Source: Idiomarina sp. 34-48-12 (GTDB lineage: Bacteria > Pseudomonadota > Gammaproteobacteria > Enterobacterales > Alteromonadaceae). Taken from it: a DNA stretch of 33,178 bases. The first letter of the stretch is position 1, and every line of letters starts with the position of its first letter. Positions 16,292-24,596 of this stretch are shown piece by piece. The stretch spans positions 1 to 33,178 of the forward strand of contig NCJS01000020.1 of NCBI GenBank assembly GCA_002279005.1, in the 5' to 3' direction. The translations under genes were made by a program, and so were the position numbers. The notes under the pieces were generated by a model. The model made no database searches and was not told the origin of the DNA. It saw nothing but the letters and a program-made list of their open reading frames with translations.

Positions 16292-17725
16292 TTAAAGACT
16301 CTGCACGTAGCGATACAGATCGTTGAGTAATCGCATGTGTTTCGTCGAATCGGCATATTGAACCGACGCTTGCTCTAATTCTTGCATGAATTGTTCTGCA
16401 CTTAACGCGCGCCCTGGTGGTTCAAGCAAGCGCTGTTGGCAAAATGCGCGCCAGCGTTGGAGCTCGCTGTCATTTAACGTACGTGGGAAATTACGCGCGC
16501 GATATCGAAAGAGCATTTCATTGAGACGGGCATCTGCAAAATTAAGCTCAAGACCAGCAAGTTGGTCGGGTTCAGTGGCGCGTATAATTGCCATGTTTGA
16601 GCGATCTTGATCGCTGAAGAAGTCACCGTTATACAACATCAAATCTGGGTCGGTAACGGTTTCAAATTCTCGGGCAAAGCTACACGCGGCCACAATACGT
16701 TCGCGTAACGTCGGATTCGAAATCAAATATTGTCGATGTTGTTCTAACTGCTCTAAGCTCAGCTGCCAGCGCGACTGGGCAGTGTCATCGATAACCTTGA
16801 GGGGCGCAATAAACGGACATTTATTAATGGCAAATTGACCACCACCAAAAGGCGTTATGTTTTGTTCCTGCAGCGCGGCGCGACGCGTGAAGCGGCGCTC
16901 AATCATGGCCTCTTCACTCAGTGCCATCACTTCTTGTGGGTCATAGCGCAGGTCCCAGTAAACCACGGTATTTGGTTGTTCTGGATGGTAGGCCAGCGGC
17001 ATGATGACGCTGAGATAGCCGTTGTGAGCGCCATAAAAGCCACTGACATGGGCTAGTGGGGCAAAGGTGGTCAGTTGTACCAGATCTTTCACCGCTTGCT
17101 TACGACGCATGCCGTAGGCGTAATCGAATAATCGTGGCTGCGCTTGTTTTACCTTTTTTGCCATCTCGATAGTGGCATAGACATCGGCCATCGCATCGTG
17201 GGCTTGACCATGTTCAATGCCATTCACCCGAGTTAAGTCTTCGAGGCGCATGCTTACGCGGCCATCATCATGATATGGCCACTCAATGCCTTCGGGGCGC
17301 AGTGCGTAACACGCACGCATAAGATCAATTAGATCCCAGCGTGAATTATTATCTTGCCAAGTGTGTGCATAGGGGTCGATGAAATTACGATAAAACAAAT
17401 GTCGCGTTACCTCGTCGTCAAACGAGATGTTGTTATAGCCAATAATGGTGGTATTTGGCTCGCTCATTTGCGCCGCAATTTTCTCCGCAAATGCCGCTTC
17501 ATTCATCCCTTGCGCCAACGCATGCTGCGGCGTTATACCGGTAATCATTACGGCTTGGGGGTGTGGTAGAAAATCAGGCGTGGGCTGGCAATAAATCGTT
17601 AACGGTCGACCAACGGGTTCAAAATCTAGGGTGGTTCGCAAACCAGCAAATTGCGCTGGTCGGTCGGTTTGTGGATTCGCACCCCAAGTTTCGTAGTCGT
17701 GCCAATAGAAGGTTGGCTGAGTCAT
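16292..17725 (-). CDS. sbcB: Exodeoxyribonuclease I
   Basis: A 477-residue single-strand 3'-5' DNA exonuclease, similar to E. coli SbcB (475 residues) along its length. The DEDD-type active site begins with WHDYETWG (Asp10, Glu12); VMITGITPQHALAQG, GYNNISFDDEVTRHLFYRNF, NSRWDLIDLMRACYALRPEG and NGIEHGQAHDAMADVYATI carry the other catalytic and fold-defining residues. The C-terminal SH3-like and helical parts include YNGDFFSDQDR and FRYRARNFPRTL. It works in mismatch repair and recombination and binds SSB. It may be co-transcribed with the downstream GMC gene. The ribosome site before the ATG is weak (GGATCT). Confidence 0.96.
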   Translation of the reverse strand: MTQPTFYWHDYETWGANPQTDRPAQFAGLRTTLDFEPVGRPLTIYCQPTPDFLPHPQAVMITGITPQHALAQGMNEAAFAEKIAAQMSEPNTTIIGYNNISFDDEVTRHLFYRNFIDPYAHTWQDNNSRWDLIDLMRACYALRPEGIEWPYHDDGRVSMRLEDLTRVNGIEHGQAHDAMADVYATIEMAKKVKQAQPRLFDYAYGMRRKQAVKDLVQLTTFAPLAHVSGFYGAHNGYLSVIMPLAYHPEQPNTVVYWDLRYDPQEVMALSEEAMIERRFTRRAALQEQNITPFGGGQFAINKCPFIAPLKVIDDTAQSRWQLSLEQLEQHRQYLISNPTLRERIVAACSFAREFETVTDPDLMLYNGDFFSDQDRSNMAIIRATEPDQLAGLELNFADARLNEMLFRYRARNFPRTLNDSELQRWRAFCQQRLLEPPGRALSAEQFMQELEQASVQYADSTKHMRLLNDLYRYVQSL

Positions 17726-17795
17726 TTCAGATCCGTGATGTTTTTGTTGAAATTCTTACCTTCAGATTAACTGATTAAAAGGCGAGAGCAAAGGC

Positions 17796-17936
17796 GTTAT
17801 TCGTTATTGGTTACTCGTTATTCGGAAAAGATAAAAGCGATAAAGCGAAATACACGAGCGTTAGAACAACTGTATTCAAAGAACCGAACTCTGCTAGTAT
17901 CAATCAACGATCAACGAATAACGATTAACGAACAAC
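17796..17936. repeat. Inverted array of 7-bp repeats (heptad locus A)
   Basis: On the left are four adjacent heptads GTTATTC, GTTATTG, GTTACTC and GTTATTC (17796-17823). On the right are five heptads AATCAAC, GATCAAC, GAATAAC, GATTAAC and GAACAAC (17902-17936), essentially the reverse complement of the left type. The 30-nt arms 17795-17824 and 17908-17937 pair at 24 of 30 positions, with an 83-nt AT-rich loop. The array fills most of the 220-bp gap between sbcB and the isoaspartyl peptidase gene, and the next partial unit (GAGG) is part of that gene's ribosome site. Confidence 0.8.
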
Positions 17937-17945
17937 GAGGTTTTT

Positions 17946-18980
17946 ATGAAACGTATCGCACTTATTGCCGCTATGGGCTTGTTTGGCATTGCAGCAAACA
18001 GCGCTCTAGCAGATGACCACGGTAAAAAGCCTACCGATGAAATCTTTTCTATCGCTATTCATGGCGGTGCTGGCACGATTACTCGTGAAAGCATGACGCC
18101 AGAGCGTGAGCGTGCGTATAAAGCTAAATTGAACGAAGCGATTAATGCTGGGCACGCGGTTCTAGCGAGAGGTGGCACCAGTATGGATGCGGTTATTGCT
18201 GCGGTTCAGATTATGGAAGCCTCACCGCTATTTAATGCGGGCGTTGGCGCTGTCTATAACTGGGACGGCGAACACGAGCTTGATGCTTCAATTATGGATG
18301 GTAAAACGCGTGAAGCGGGTGCGGTTGCGAGCGTTAAAACAGTAAAAAGCCCAATTGCGTTAGCACGTAAAGTGATGGAAGAGTCGGTGCATGTGATGTT
18401 GAGCGGCGCTGGTGCGGAGCAATTTTCGCGTGAGCAAGGCCTTGATCAGGTCGACAACAGTTACTTCAACACTGAGGCCCGTTTCAACGCGCTTCAGCGT
18501 ATGAAAGAGCAAGTGGGTAACCCGCAGGATAAACAAGCCTGGGTAGACATGGACGATAACTTCAAATACGGCACAGTTGGCGCCGTTGCTCGCGATAAGC
18601 ATGGTAATCTCGCCGCAGCGACATCAACCGGCGGTATGACCGGTAAGCGCTATGGTCGAGTGGGCGATTCACCAATCATTGGCGCAGGTACTTGGGCTGA
18701 TAATGACAGTTGCGCCGTCTCTGCTACTGGACATGGCGAATACTTTATTCGTTATCACGTGGCAGCTGATATTTGCTCGCGCATGAAATATCAGCAAGTT
18801 GATGTTGTCACTGCGGGTGATACCGTGATTCATGATGTGTTGCTACCGCAAGGTGGTACGGGCGGTGTGATTATTGTCGATAGAGATGGCAATGTGCACA
18901 TGCCATTTAACACCGAAGGTATGTACCGAGCGAAACGTATCGGTAACGCGCCTGCCGAGGTTGCCATCTACAACGATTGA
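17946..18980 (+). CDS. iaaA: Isoaspartyl peptidase/L-asparaginase, exported
   Basis: A 344-residue Ntn-hydrolase of the plant-type asparaginase family. A signal peptide (basic start, hydrophobic 5-18, likely cleavage after ALA at 22) targets it to the periplasm. The mature N-terminus has IAIHGGAGTI, the middle GVGAVYNWDGEHELDASIMDG, and the autocleavage site YGTVGAVA puts the catalytic nucleophile at Thr210, which becomes the N-terminus of the beta chain; RYGRVGDSPIIGAGTWAD and SATGHGEYFIR are the usual substrate-site motifs. It hydrolyses isoaspartyl dipeptides and, weakly, asparagine. The ribosome site ACGAGG (17935-17940) sits at the edge of the upstream heptad array. A strong terminator follows, so it is monocistronic. 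Confidence 0.92.
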   Translation: MKRIALIAAMGLFGIAANSALADDHGKKPTDEIFSIAIHGGAGTITRESMTPERERAYKAKLNEAINAGHAVLARGGTSMDAVIAAVQIMEASPLFNAGVGAVYNWDGEHELDASIMDGKTREAGAVASVKTVKSPIALARKVMEESVHVMLSGAGAEQFSREQGLDQVDNSYFNTEARFNALQRMKEQVGNPQDKQAWVDMDDNFKYGTVGAVARDKHGNLAAATSTGGMTGKRYGRVGDSPIIGAGTWADNDSCAVSATGHGEYFIRYHVAADICSRMKYQQVDVVTAGDTVIHDVLLPQGGTGGVIIVDRDGNVHMPFNTEGMYRAKRIGNAPAEVAIYND

Positions 18981-19011
18981 TGCGATAGGCATTCTCGCCG
19001 TTAACATCAAG

Positions 19012-19044
19012 AGCTGACGCTGGTAAACTAGCGTCAGCTTTTTT
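19012..19044 (+). terminator. Rho-independent terminator
   Basis: A perfect 10-bp stem AGCTGACGCT / AGCGTCAGCT with an 8-nt loop, followed by T6, 31 bp after the isoaspartyl peptidase stop and 17 bp before the hrpA start. Confidence 0.93.
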
Positions 19045-19061
19045 AATGACCTAGGACTGAC

Positions 19062-22000
19062 GTGCGCGCCATTCAATTCCCAGCTGACTTACCTGTCGTA
19101 CAAGAAAAACAGACTATTCAAACCGCAATTGCCAAACACCAAGTGGTGATTATTGCTGGTGAGACGGGTTCAGGTAAAACAACTCAGTTACCGAAGATGA
19201 TGCTTGAGATGGGCTATGGCAATGCGGATGAAGGACGCATGATAGGTCATACGCAACCGCGCCGATTAGCCGCTCGTAGTGTTGCTGCTCGTATTGCCCA
19301 AGAACTGCAAACCGAGCTGGGTTCAGTGGTTGGCTACAAAGTTCGCTTTCAAGACGAAACAGCAGCAGGAACCCGAATTAAGTTGGTCACGGATGGGATG
19401 TTGCTGGCTGAACTGCAAACCGATCGTCTGCTGTCTAAGTACGATGCCATTATTATTGATGAAGCGCATGAGCGCAGCCTGAACATTGATTTTCTATTAG
19501 GTGTGTTAGCCAGCTTATTGCCGAAACGACCTGAGCTAAAACTGATTATTACTTCGGCCACGATTGAAACCGAGCGCTTTTCCAAACATTTCAATGCGGC
19601 ACCAATCATTACCGTCACTGGACGCACTTACCCTGTCGAAATTCGCTATCGGCCACTGCAAGATGCCGATACCAATGATGATGATTTAGATGTTGTGCAG
19701 GGCGTATGCGACGCCGTGCAAGAATTACAGCGTGAAGCATCAGGCGATGTGCTTATTTTTGCCAGTGGTGAACGTGAAATTCGAGATTTTGCTGAAGCGA
19801 TTGGTGAGCTGAATTTGGCTAACACGGAAATTTTACCGTTATTCGCACGTTTGTCAGCAGCTGAGCAAAATCGCATCTTTCAACCACATAGTATGCGTCG
19901 CGTGGTCATTGCCACGAACGTTGCCGAAACATCTCTAACTGTACCAGGTATTCGTTATGTCATCGATCCTGGTACCGCACGTATCAGTCGTTACAGTTAT
20001 CGCACTAAAGTACAACGTCTACCAATTGAGAAAATATCGCAAGCTAGCGCCAATCAGCGGGCAGGGCGATGCGGCCGAGTGGCACCTGGGGTATGTATTC
20101 GACTGTATAGTGAGGAGGATTTTCTCGCTCGCCCTGAATACACTGATCCAGAGATACTTCGCACCAATCTAGCCGCGGTTATTCTGCAAATGACCTCGGC
20201 GAAGTTAGGAGACATTCGTAAGTTTCCATTCATTGAACGCCCCGATGAACGCTACATTAATGATGGGGTTAACTTACTACAAGAGCTACATGCGATTGCG
20301 CCAGGCGGTCGTCGACAAAATCGGCAAAAGTCCCGCGGCGGTTATCAGGGTCCACGGTTAACCACAATTGGTCGTCAATTAGCACAATTACCGCTGGATC
20401 CGCGTTTGGCTCGCATGGTATTGGCGGCTAACGAATATGGCTGTATGCAGGAAGTGATGGTGATTGTGGCTGCCTTGAGTATTCAAGATCCGCGCGAGCG
20501 ACCGCAGCAAGGTTCGCAAAAAGCAGATGAATTGCATCAACGCTTCCATGATAAAGATTCCGATTTTATGGGCTTTCTAAAGCTCTGGAGTTATTTGTCT
20601 GAATTACAACATGAGTTGTCTAAAACGCAATTCAGAAAGCGCCTGAAGCAAGAGTTTCTTCACTTCCTACGGGTACGCGAATGGCAAGATGTTTATACGC
20701 AAGTGCGGCAGACCGTGCGTGGATTAGGGTTTCGAATTAATCAAGAACCAGCCTCGTACGAAGCAGTTCACCGTGCACTGCTAACCGGTATGTTGTCTCA
20801 GTTGGGCCAGAAGCAAGAAGGTCATGAGTACCTCGGTGCGCGCAATCGCAAGTTTTATATTTTTCCAGGTTCTGGCTTATTCAAGAAGTCGCCGAAATGG
20901 GTGATGGCAGCTGAGCTGGTAGAAACCTCACGTTTGTTTGCCCGTATGAATGCGCGTATCGAGCCTGAATGGATTGAACCGGCGGCAACGCACTTGGTGA
21001 AGAGGAATTATTTTGAGCCGCACTTCTCGAAGAAGCAGGGCTCGGTTATAGCCGACGAGCAGGTGACGTTATTTGGTCTGATTATTGTGCCTCGTCGAAA
21101 GGTTCAATATGGCCCAGTAAATGCTGCTGGCGCACGGGAGATTTTCATTCGTGAAGGCCTTGTGCAAGGCCAGTTAAATCGTGACTTACCCTTTGTTGCG
21201 CACAATCGAGCGCTCATAGACGATGTACGGAAGTTAGAAGAAAAATCACGCCGTCGCGATATTCTGGTTGATGACGAAGCGTTATTTGACGCTTATGACC
21301 GTGAGATTCCTGCCGGTATCTATAACGAGCAGTTACTGAGTGGTTGGTGGCACAAGGCGGTCAAACAACAACCGAAATTACTGCGCTTTGAACGCGATGA
21401 TTTAATGGCGCAGGATGCGTCACACATAACGGAATTAGATTACCCTGAGACTTGGCAACAAGGCAATCTGCGCCTTAAGTTACGCTACGTCTTCGATCCG
21501 AACGCCGCGGATGATGGGGTGACAGTTGAAGTACCGCTGGCGCTACTAAACCAGGTCACAACGCAAGGGTTTGATTGGTTAATTCCGGCATTGCGACATG
21601 ATTTGGTAGTCGCTTGGATTAAATCACTGCCGAAAACATTACGACGAAACTTTGTGCCAGCGCCGAATTATGCCCAAGCATTTTTAGCGGACTGTAGTGC
21701 AGAGCTAGTTGCGAAAAGCCCGTTGCTTGACGCTTTAGCGGCGAAATTAAGGCGTATGACCGGAGTAACTGTTCCTGCAGACGCTTGGGACGCGACACAA
21801 TTACCACAGCATTTGCGGATGAATTATGCAGTGCTAGATGAACATGGTGAAACCTTGCGGATGAGTCGTGACTTAGAAAGCCTGCAACAAGCGATGCAAG
21901 GCCAAGTTAAGCATGCGCTCAAACGAGCGGTACAGCGAACCGAGCCAACGCAGAGTGCAGCCACTGAATGGGTATTTGGAGAATTGCCAGATACACTTGA

Positions 22001-22802
22001 GAAGCAACAACAAGGTTACGCCATTAAAGCTTATCCTGCGCTGGTTCCTGATGGAGAGGGCGTACGCCAAGAGTTGTTTGATACGCCAGCGCAAGCGCAG
22101 CAAGCGCATCGACAGGGCTTACGACAACTCCTTCTTGCACAACTACCGTCACCGGTTCGCTATTTACAGCAATCGCTGTCAAACAAAGCGAAGTTGGCGA
22201 TGTATTACAACCCTTGGGGTAAAGTTGATGATTTGATCAACGACTGCATTGTTGCTGCCTTAGATGAGATGATCGATGCTAATAGCGCACGTGACGCTGA
22301 AACATTCCAACAGCTTTATGAGGTTGCTCGAGCGGAGCTAAATGAGCGTGTCACTGCGATTGCGACCTTGGTCGAGCCGTGCTTAATACAAAGCCAAACC
22401 ATTCGAAAACGCTTGAAAGGCAAGGTGAGTCTGGACCAAATTCAGGCGCATGGCGACATTAAAGATCAGTTGGATCATCTTGTCTATCGTGGCTTTGTCA
22501 GCGATATCGGTGCTGCTCGGCTACCGGATATTGTAAGGTATTTACAGGCGATTGAACGTCGGCTTGAGAAACTACCCGTTGACCCGAATAAAGATCGATT
22601 GCATACGCTGACAGTGACGGGACTACAACAAGATTATCAAGCGTTATTGGCGAAATACCAGAAGGGGCAGGAGATACCGAAAGCGGTTAAAGACATTCGT
22701 TGGATGATTGAAGAACTTCGAGTGAGTTTGTTCGCACAAACATTAGGCACTCGTTTCCCAATCTCTGAGAAACGAGTGCGACAAGCTTTAACTAGCGTAT
22801 AA
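19062..22802 (+). CDS. hrpA: ATP-dependent RNA helicase HrpA
   Basis: A 1246-residue DEAH-box helicase. Walker A GETGSGKTT is at 33-41, DEAH at 133-136, SATIE near 165, and motif VI QRAGRCGRVAPG near 332. The helicase-associated and OB-fold regions follow, and the C-terminal third is the DUF3418 domain typical of HrpA (LRLKLRYVFDPN onward). In E. coli, HrpA acts on mRNA processing and on stalled or collided ribosomes. The protein starts with AIQFPADLPVVQEKQ, which aligns with about residue 75 of E. coli HrpA (1300 residues), so the N-terminal extension is absent. The GTG start at 19062 has an AGGA upstream, and the terminator ending at 19044 leaves no room for a longer form. The 3' end overlaps grxA by 15 bp. 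Confidence 0.95.
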   Translation: MRAIQFPADLPVVQEKQTIQTAIAKHQVVIIAGETGSGKTTQLPKMMLEMGYGNADEGRMIGHTQPRRLAARSVAARIAQELQTELGSVVGYKVRFQDETAAGTRIKLVTDGMLLAELQTDRLLSKYDAIIIDEAHERSLNIDFLLGVLASLLPKRPELKLIITSATIETERFSKHFNAAPIITVTGRTYPVEIRYRPLQDADTNDDDLDVVQGVCDAVQELQREASGDVLIFASGEREIRDFAEAIGELNLANTEILPLFARLSAAEQNRIFQPHSMRRVVIATNVAETSLTVPGIRYVIDPGTARISRYSYRTKVQRLPIEKISQASANQRAGRCGRVAPGVCIRLYSEEDFLARPEYTDPEILRTNLAAVILQMTSAKLGDIRKFPFIERPDERYINDGVNLLQELHAIAPGGRRQNRQKSRGGYQGPRLTTIGRQLAQLPLDPRLARMVLAANEYGCMQEVMVIVAALSIQDPRERPQQGSQKADELHQRFHDKDSDFMGFLKLWSYLSELQHELSKTQFRKRLKQEFLHFLRVREWQDVYTQVRQTVRGLGFRINQEPASYEAVHRALLTGMLSQLGQKQEGHEYLGARNRKFYIFPGSGLFKKSPKWVMAAELVETSRLFARMNARIEPEWIEPAATHLVKRNYFEPHFSKKQGSVIADEQVTLFGLIIVPRRKVQYGPVNAAGAREIFIREGLVQGQLNRDLPFVAHNRALIDDVRKLEEKSRRRDILVDDEALFDAYDREIPAGIYNEQLLSGWWHKAVKQQPKLLRFERDDLMAQDASHITELDYPETWQQGNLRLKLRYVFDPNAADDGVTVEVPLALLNQVTTQGFDWLIPALRHDLVVAWIKSLPKTLRRNFVPAPNYAQAFLADCSAELVAKSPLLDALAAKLRRMTGVTVPADAWDATQLPQHLRMNYAVLDEHGETLRMSRDLESLQQAMQGQVKHALKRAVQRTEPTQSAATEWVFGELPDTLEKQQQGYAIKAYPALVPDGEGVRQELFDTPAQAQQAHRQGLRQLLLAQLPSPVRYLQQSLSNKAKLAMYYNPWGKVDDLINDCIVAALDEMIDANSARDAETFQQLYEVARAELNERVTAIATLVEPCLIQSQTIRKRLKGKVSLDQIQAHGDIKDQLDHLVYRGFVSDIGAARLPDIVRYLQAIERRLEKLPVDPNKDRLHTLTVTGLQQDYQALLAKYQKGQEIPKAVKDIRWMIEELRVSLFAQTLGTRFPISEKRVRQALTSV
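22747..22779 (-). terminator. Hairpin inside the hrpA 3' end, possible grxA terminator
   Basis: GCACTCGTTTC (22747-22757) and GAAACGAGTGC (22769-22779) form a perfect 11-bp stem with an 11-nt loop. It begins 8 nt after the grxA stop on the minus strand, but lies in hrpA codons on the plus strand. No T-run follows (CTAATGTTTG), so termination is uncertain. Confidence 0.45.
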
Positions 22803-23054
22803 ACCTAGGTTAGCGCGAGAGTAAGCTTCAAAATCATCGCAACCACCAATGTGCTGCTCATCAATAAAGATTTGTGGCACGGTTAATACCGGCTTACCTA
22901 CGGTTTTTTCTAAGTCAGCCTTGCTGATGCCTTCGGCGTGCATGTCAATGTAACGAAACTCAAAGTCGTCACGGTCTTCTGCCAATTTCTCAGCAATTTG
23001 TTTAGCGCGTACGCAGAATGGGCAGCCTGGGCGACCAAAAATCACAGTAAACAT
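22788..23054 (-). CDS. grxA: Glutaredoxin 1 (GrxA)
   Basis: An 88-residue glutaredoxin, close in length and sequence to E. coli GrxA: the dithiol active site CPFC is at 11-14 (CPYC in E. coli), followed by AKQIAEKLAEDRDDFEFRYIDMHAEGI, the cis-proline TVPQIF and the glutathione-site GGCDDF. GrxA uses glutathione to reduce ribonucleotide reductase NrdA and a few other proteins. Here it lies 103 bp after the yfaE-nrdB-nrdA set on the same strand, which fits a role as its reductant. A good ribosome site AGGAG is 7 nt before the ATG. The 3' end overlaps the convergent hrpA gene by 15 bp. Confidence 0.95.
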   Translation of the reverse strand: MFTVIFGRPGCPFCVRAKQIAEKLAEDRDDFEFRYIDMHAEGISKADLEKTVGKPVLTVPQIFIDEQHIGGCDDFEAYSRANLGLYAS

Positions 23055-23157
23055 TCGCTACTCCTGTTTTTAAAAGCGATAATTGCTGCGTATTTTCCTA
23101 TAAACAGCGATGAGATGCCAATGGGTTTCGTTGATATAGATTATCGATTTTGTCGAT

Positions 23158-23421
23158 TTATTGATTAATTTCGAGGTCTGTTTTTGCCGTACAGCAGCAG
23201 GCAAGGCAGTCGCCTGGGCGGATAAACGCGAGTGGGTCGTTTACGTAATCAACTTCACCGCTAACAAGTTGCACTCGACAAGCGCCACAGAAGCCATTAC
23301 GGCAATGGTAATGCGGTTTTAAGCCGGCCTGTTCCATCGCTTCAAGCAGAGTTGTACCTTGTGAAGCATCAACGGTCAGCTCGTGCTGACCGTTGACTTT
23401 AACCTTAAAAAGCTGGCTCAT
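23158..23421 (-). CDS. yfaE: 2Fe-2S ferredoxin, class I RNR maintenance protein YfaE
   Basis: An 87-residue plant-type ferredoxin. Cluster cysteines are visible as CRNGFCGAC (Cys40, Cys45, Cys48) and a distal CLACCC run (72-77) that supplies the fourth ligand. The match to E. coli YfaE is clear, including VDYVNDPLAFIRPGD near the end. YfaE delivers electrons to NrdB to rebuild its diferric tyrosyl-radical cofactor. An in-frame start 39 nt upstream (23460) exists inside nrdB, but the family begins at MSQLFKVKV, so I take the ATG at 23421. It follows the nrdB stop by 7 bp without a visible ribosome site, suggesting translational coupling. Confidence 0.94.
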   Translation of the reverse strand: MSQLFKVKVNGQHELTVDASQGTTLLEAMEQAGLKPHYHCRNGFCGACRVQLVSGEVDYVNDPLAFIRPGDCLACCCTAKTDLEINQ

Positions 23422-23428
23422 GGGATGA

Positions 23429-24559
23429 TTAAAGTTCGAAGTCTCCCAAATCGGCGGCACTTACTTCGCTATCGATTTGGCCCACTAAGTAAGACGTAAT
23501 TTCAGCCTCTTGTGGTGCAACTTGAACGTTGTCAGAAACAAGATACTTATTCATCCATGGTAATGGGTTACTGCGCTGTTTGAACGGAGCGTCAAAGCCA
23601 ATGGCTTCCATTCGCATATTGGCAATATATTCAACATATTGGCAGAGCATTTCTTCGTTCAAACCAATCATTGAACCGTTGCGGAACAGGTAGTGCGCCC
23701 ACTGCTTCTCTTGTTCAACTGCCTTCATGAAAATTGCGAGTGCTTCGTCGCGAAGCTCTTCTGTAATTTCTTTCATTTCAGGATCGTCTTTTCCGTATTG
23801 CCATAGGTTTAAGATTTGCTGGGTTGAAACCAAGTGGAGGTTTTCATCGCGAGCTATCAGGCGAATAATCTTGGAGTTACCTTCCATCAGATCGCGTTCA
23901 GCGAAGGCAAAGGTGCAAGCAAAGCTCACGTAGAAACGAATCGCTTCAAGTGCATTGACTGAGTTAATGCATAAGAAAAGCTTTTTCTTTAGCTCGCGCA
24001 TGTTAACCGTATGCATTTCGCCATCAACTTCCCATTCACCTTCACCGTGGGTTTGCCAAAGCTGAGTGTAGAAAATTAAATCGTCATAGTATTGCGAGAT
24101 GTCGATAGCGCGCTTTTGAATTTCTTCGTTGATGACGATGTCTTCAAACACTTCACTCGGGTCAGTAAAAAGGTTACGCAAAATATGCGTATATGAGCGC
24201 GAGTGAATGGTTTCAAAGAACGACCATGTCTCAATCCAGGTCTCAAGCTCTGGAATCGATACAATTGGCAACAACGCAATGTTCGGGCTGCGGCCTTGCA
24301 CCGAATCAAGTAGCGTTTGATATTTCAGGTTCGAAATGAAAATGTGCTTTTCACTTTCAGTAAGCGCCTGAAAATCAACGCGATCGCGGCTCACGTCAAC
24401 TTCTTCTGGACGCCAGAAGAAGCTGATCTGTTTTTCGATGAGCTTTTCAAAAATACTGTGTTTTTGTTGGTCATAACGCGCCACGTTCACCGAGTTACCA
24501 AAGAACATCGGTTCGTGTAGCGGGTTAATCTGATTTTGATTAAACGTTGAATAACTCAT
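23429..24559 (-). CDS. nrdB: Class Ia ribonucleotide reductase, beta subunit
   Basis: A 376-residue protein matching E. coli NrdB (376) in length and sequence. The radical tyrosine is in [11 protein letters not shown], metal ligands are in LLDSVQG, in the SFFETIHS segment, and in the later [31 protein letters not shown] region. NrdB holds the diiron-tyrosyl radical that starts ribonucleotide reduction in NrdA. The C-terminal tail ([12 protein letters not shown]) is the usual flexible peptide that docks on NrdA. It lies 37 bp after nrdA, with an AAGGTG ribosome site about 10 nt before the ATG, and just before yfaE. Confidence 0.97.
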   Translation of the reverse strand: MSYSTFNQNQINPLHEPMFFGNSVNVARYDQQKHSIFEKLIEKQISFFWRPEEVDVSRDRVDFQALTESEKHIFISNLKYQTLLDSVQGRSPNIALLPIVSIPELETWIETWSFFETIHSRSYTHILRNLFTDPSEVFEDIVINEEIQKRAIDISQYYDDLIFYTQLWQTHGEGEWEVDGEMHTVNMRELKKKLFLCINSVNALEAIRFYVSFACTFAFAERDLMEGNSKIIRLIARDENLHLVSTQQILNLWQYGKDDPEMKEITEELRDEALAIFMKAVEQEKQWAHYLFRNGSMIGLNEEMLCQYVEYIANMRMEAIGFDAPFKQRSNPLPWMNKYLVSDNVQVAPQEAEITSYLVGQIDSEVSAADLGDFEL

Positions 24560-24596
24560 AGTTTAGCGCACCTTAATTGTTGGCCGTTCCACGTTG

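Noticed and set aside
17796-17936. Repeats read as a CRISPR array
   Set aside because: Units are only 7 bp, directly adjacent with no spacers, and face each other in two orientations; no cas genes are nearby.
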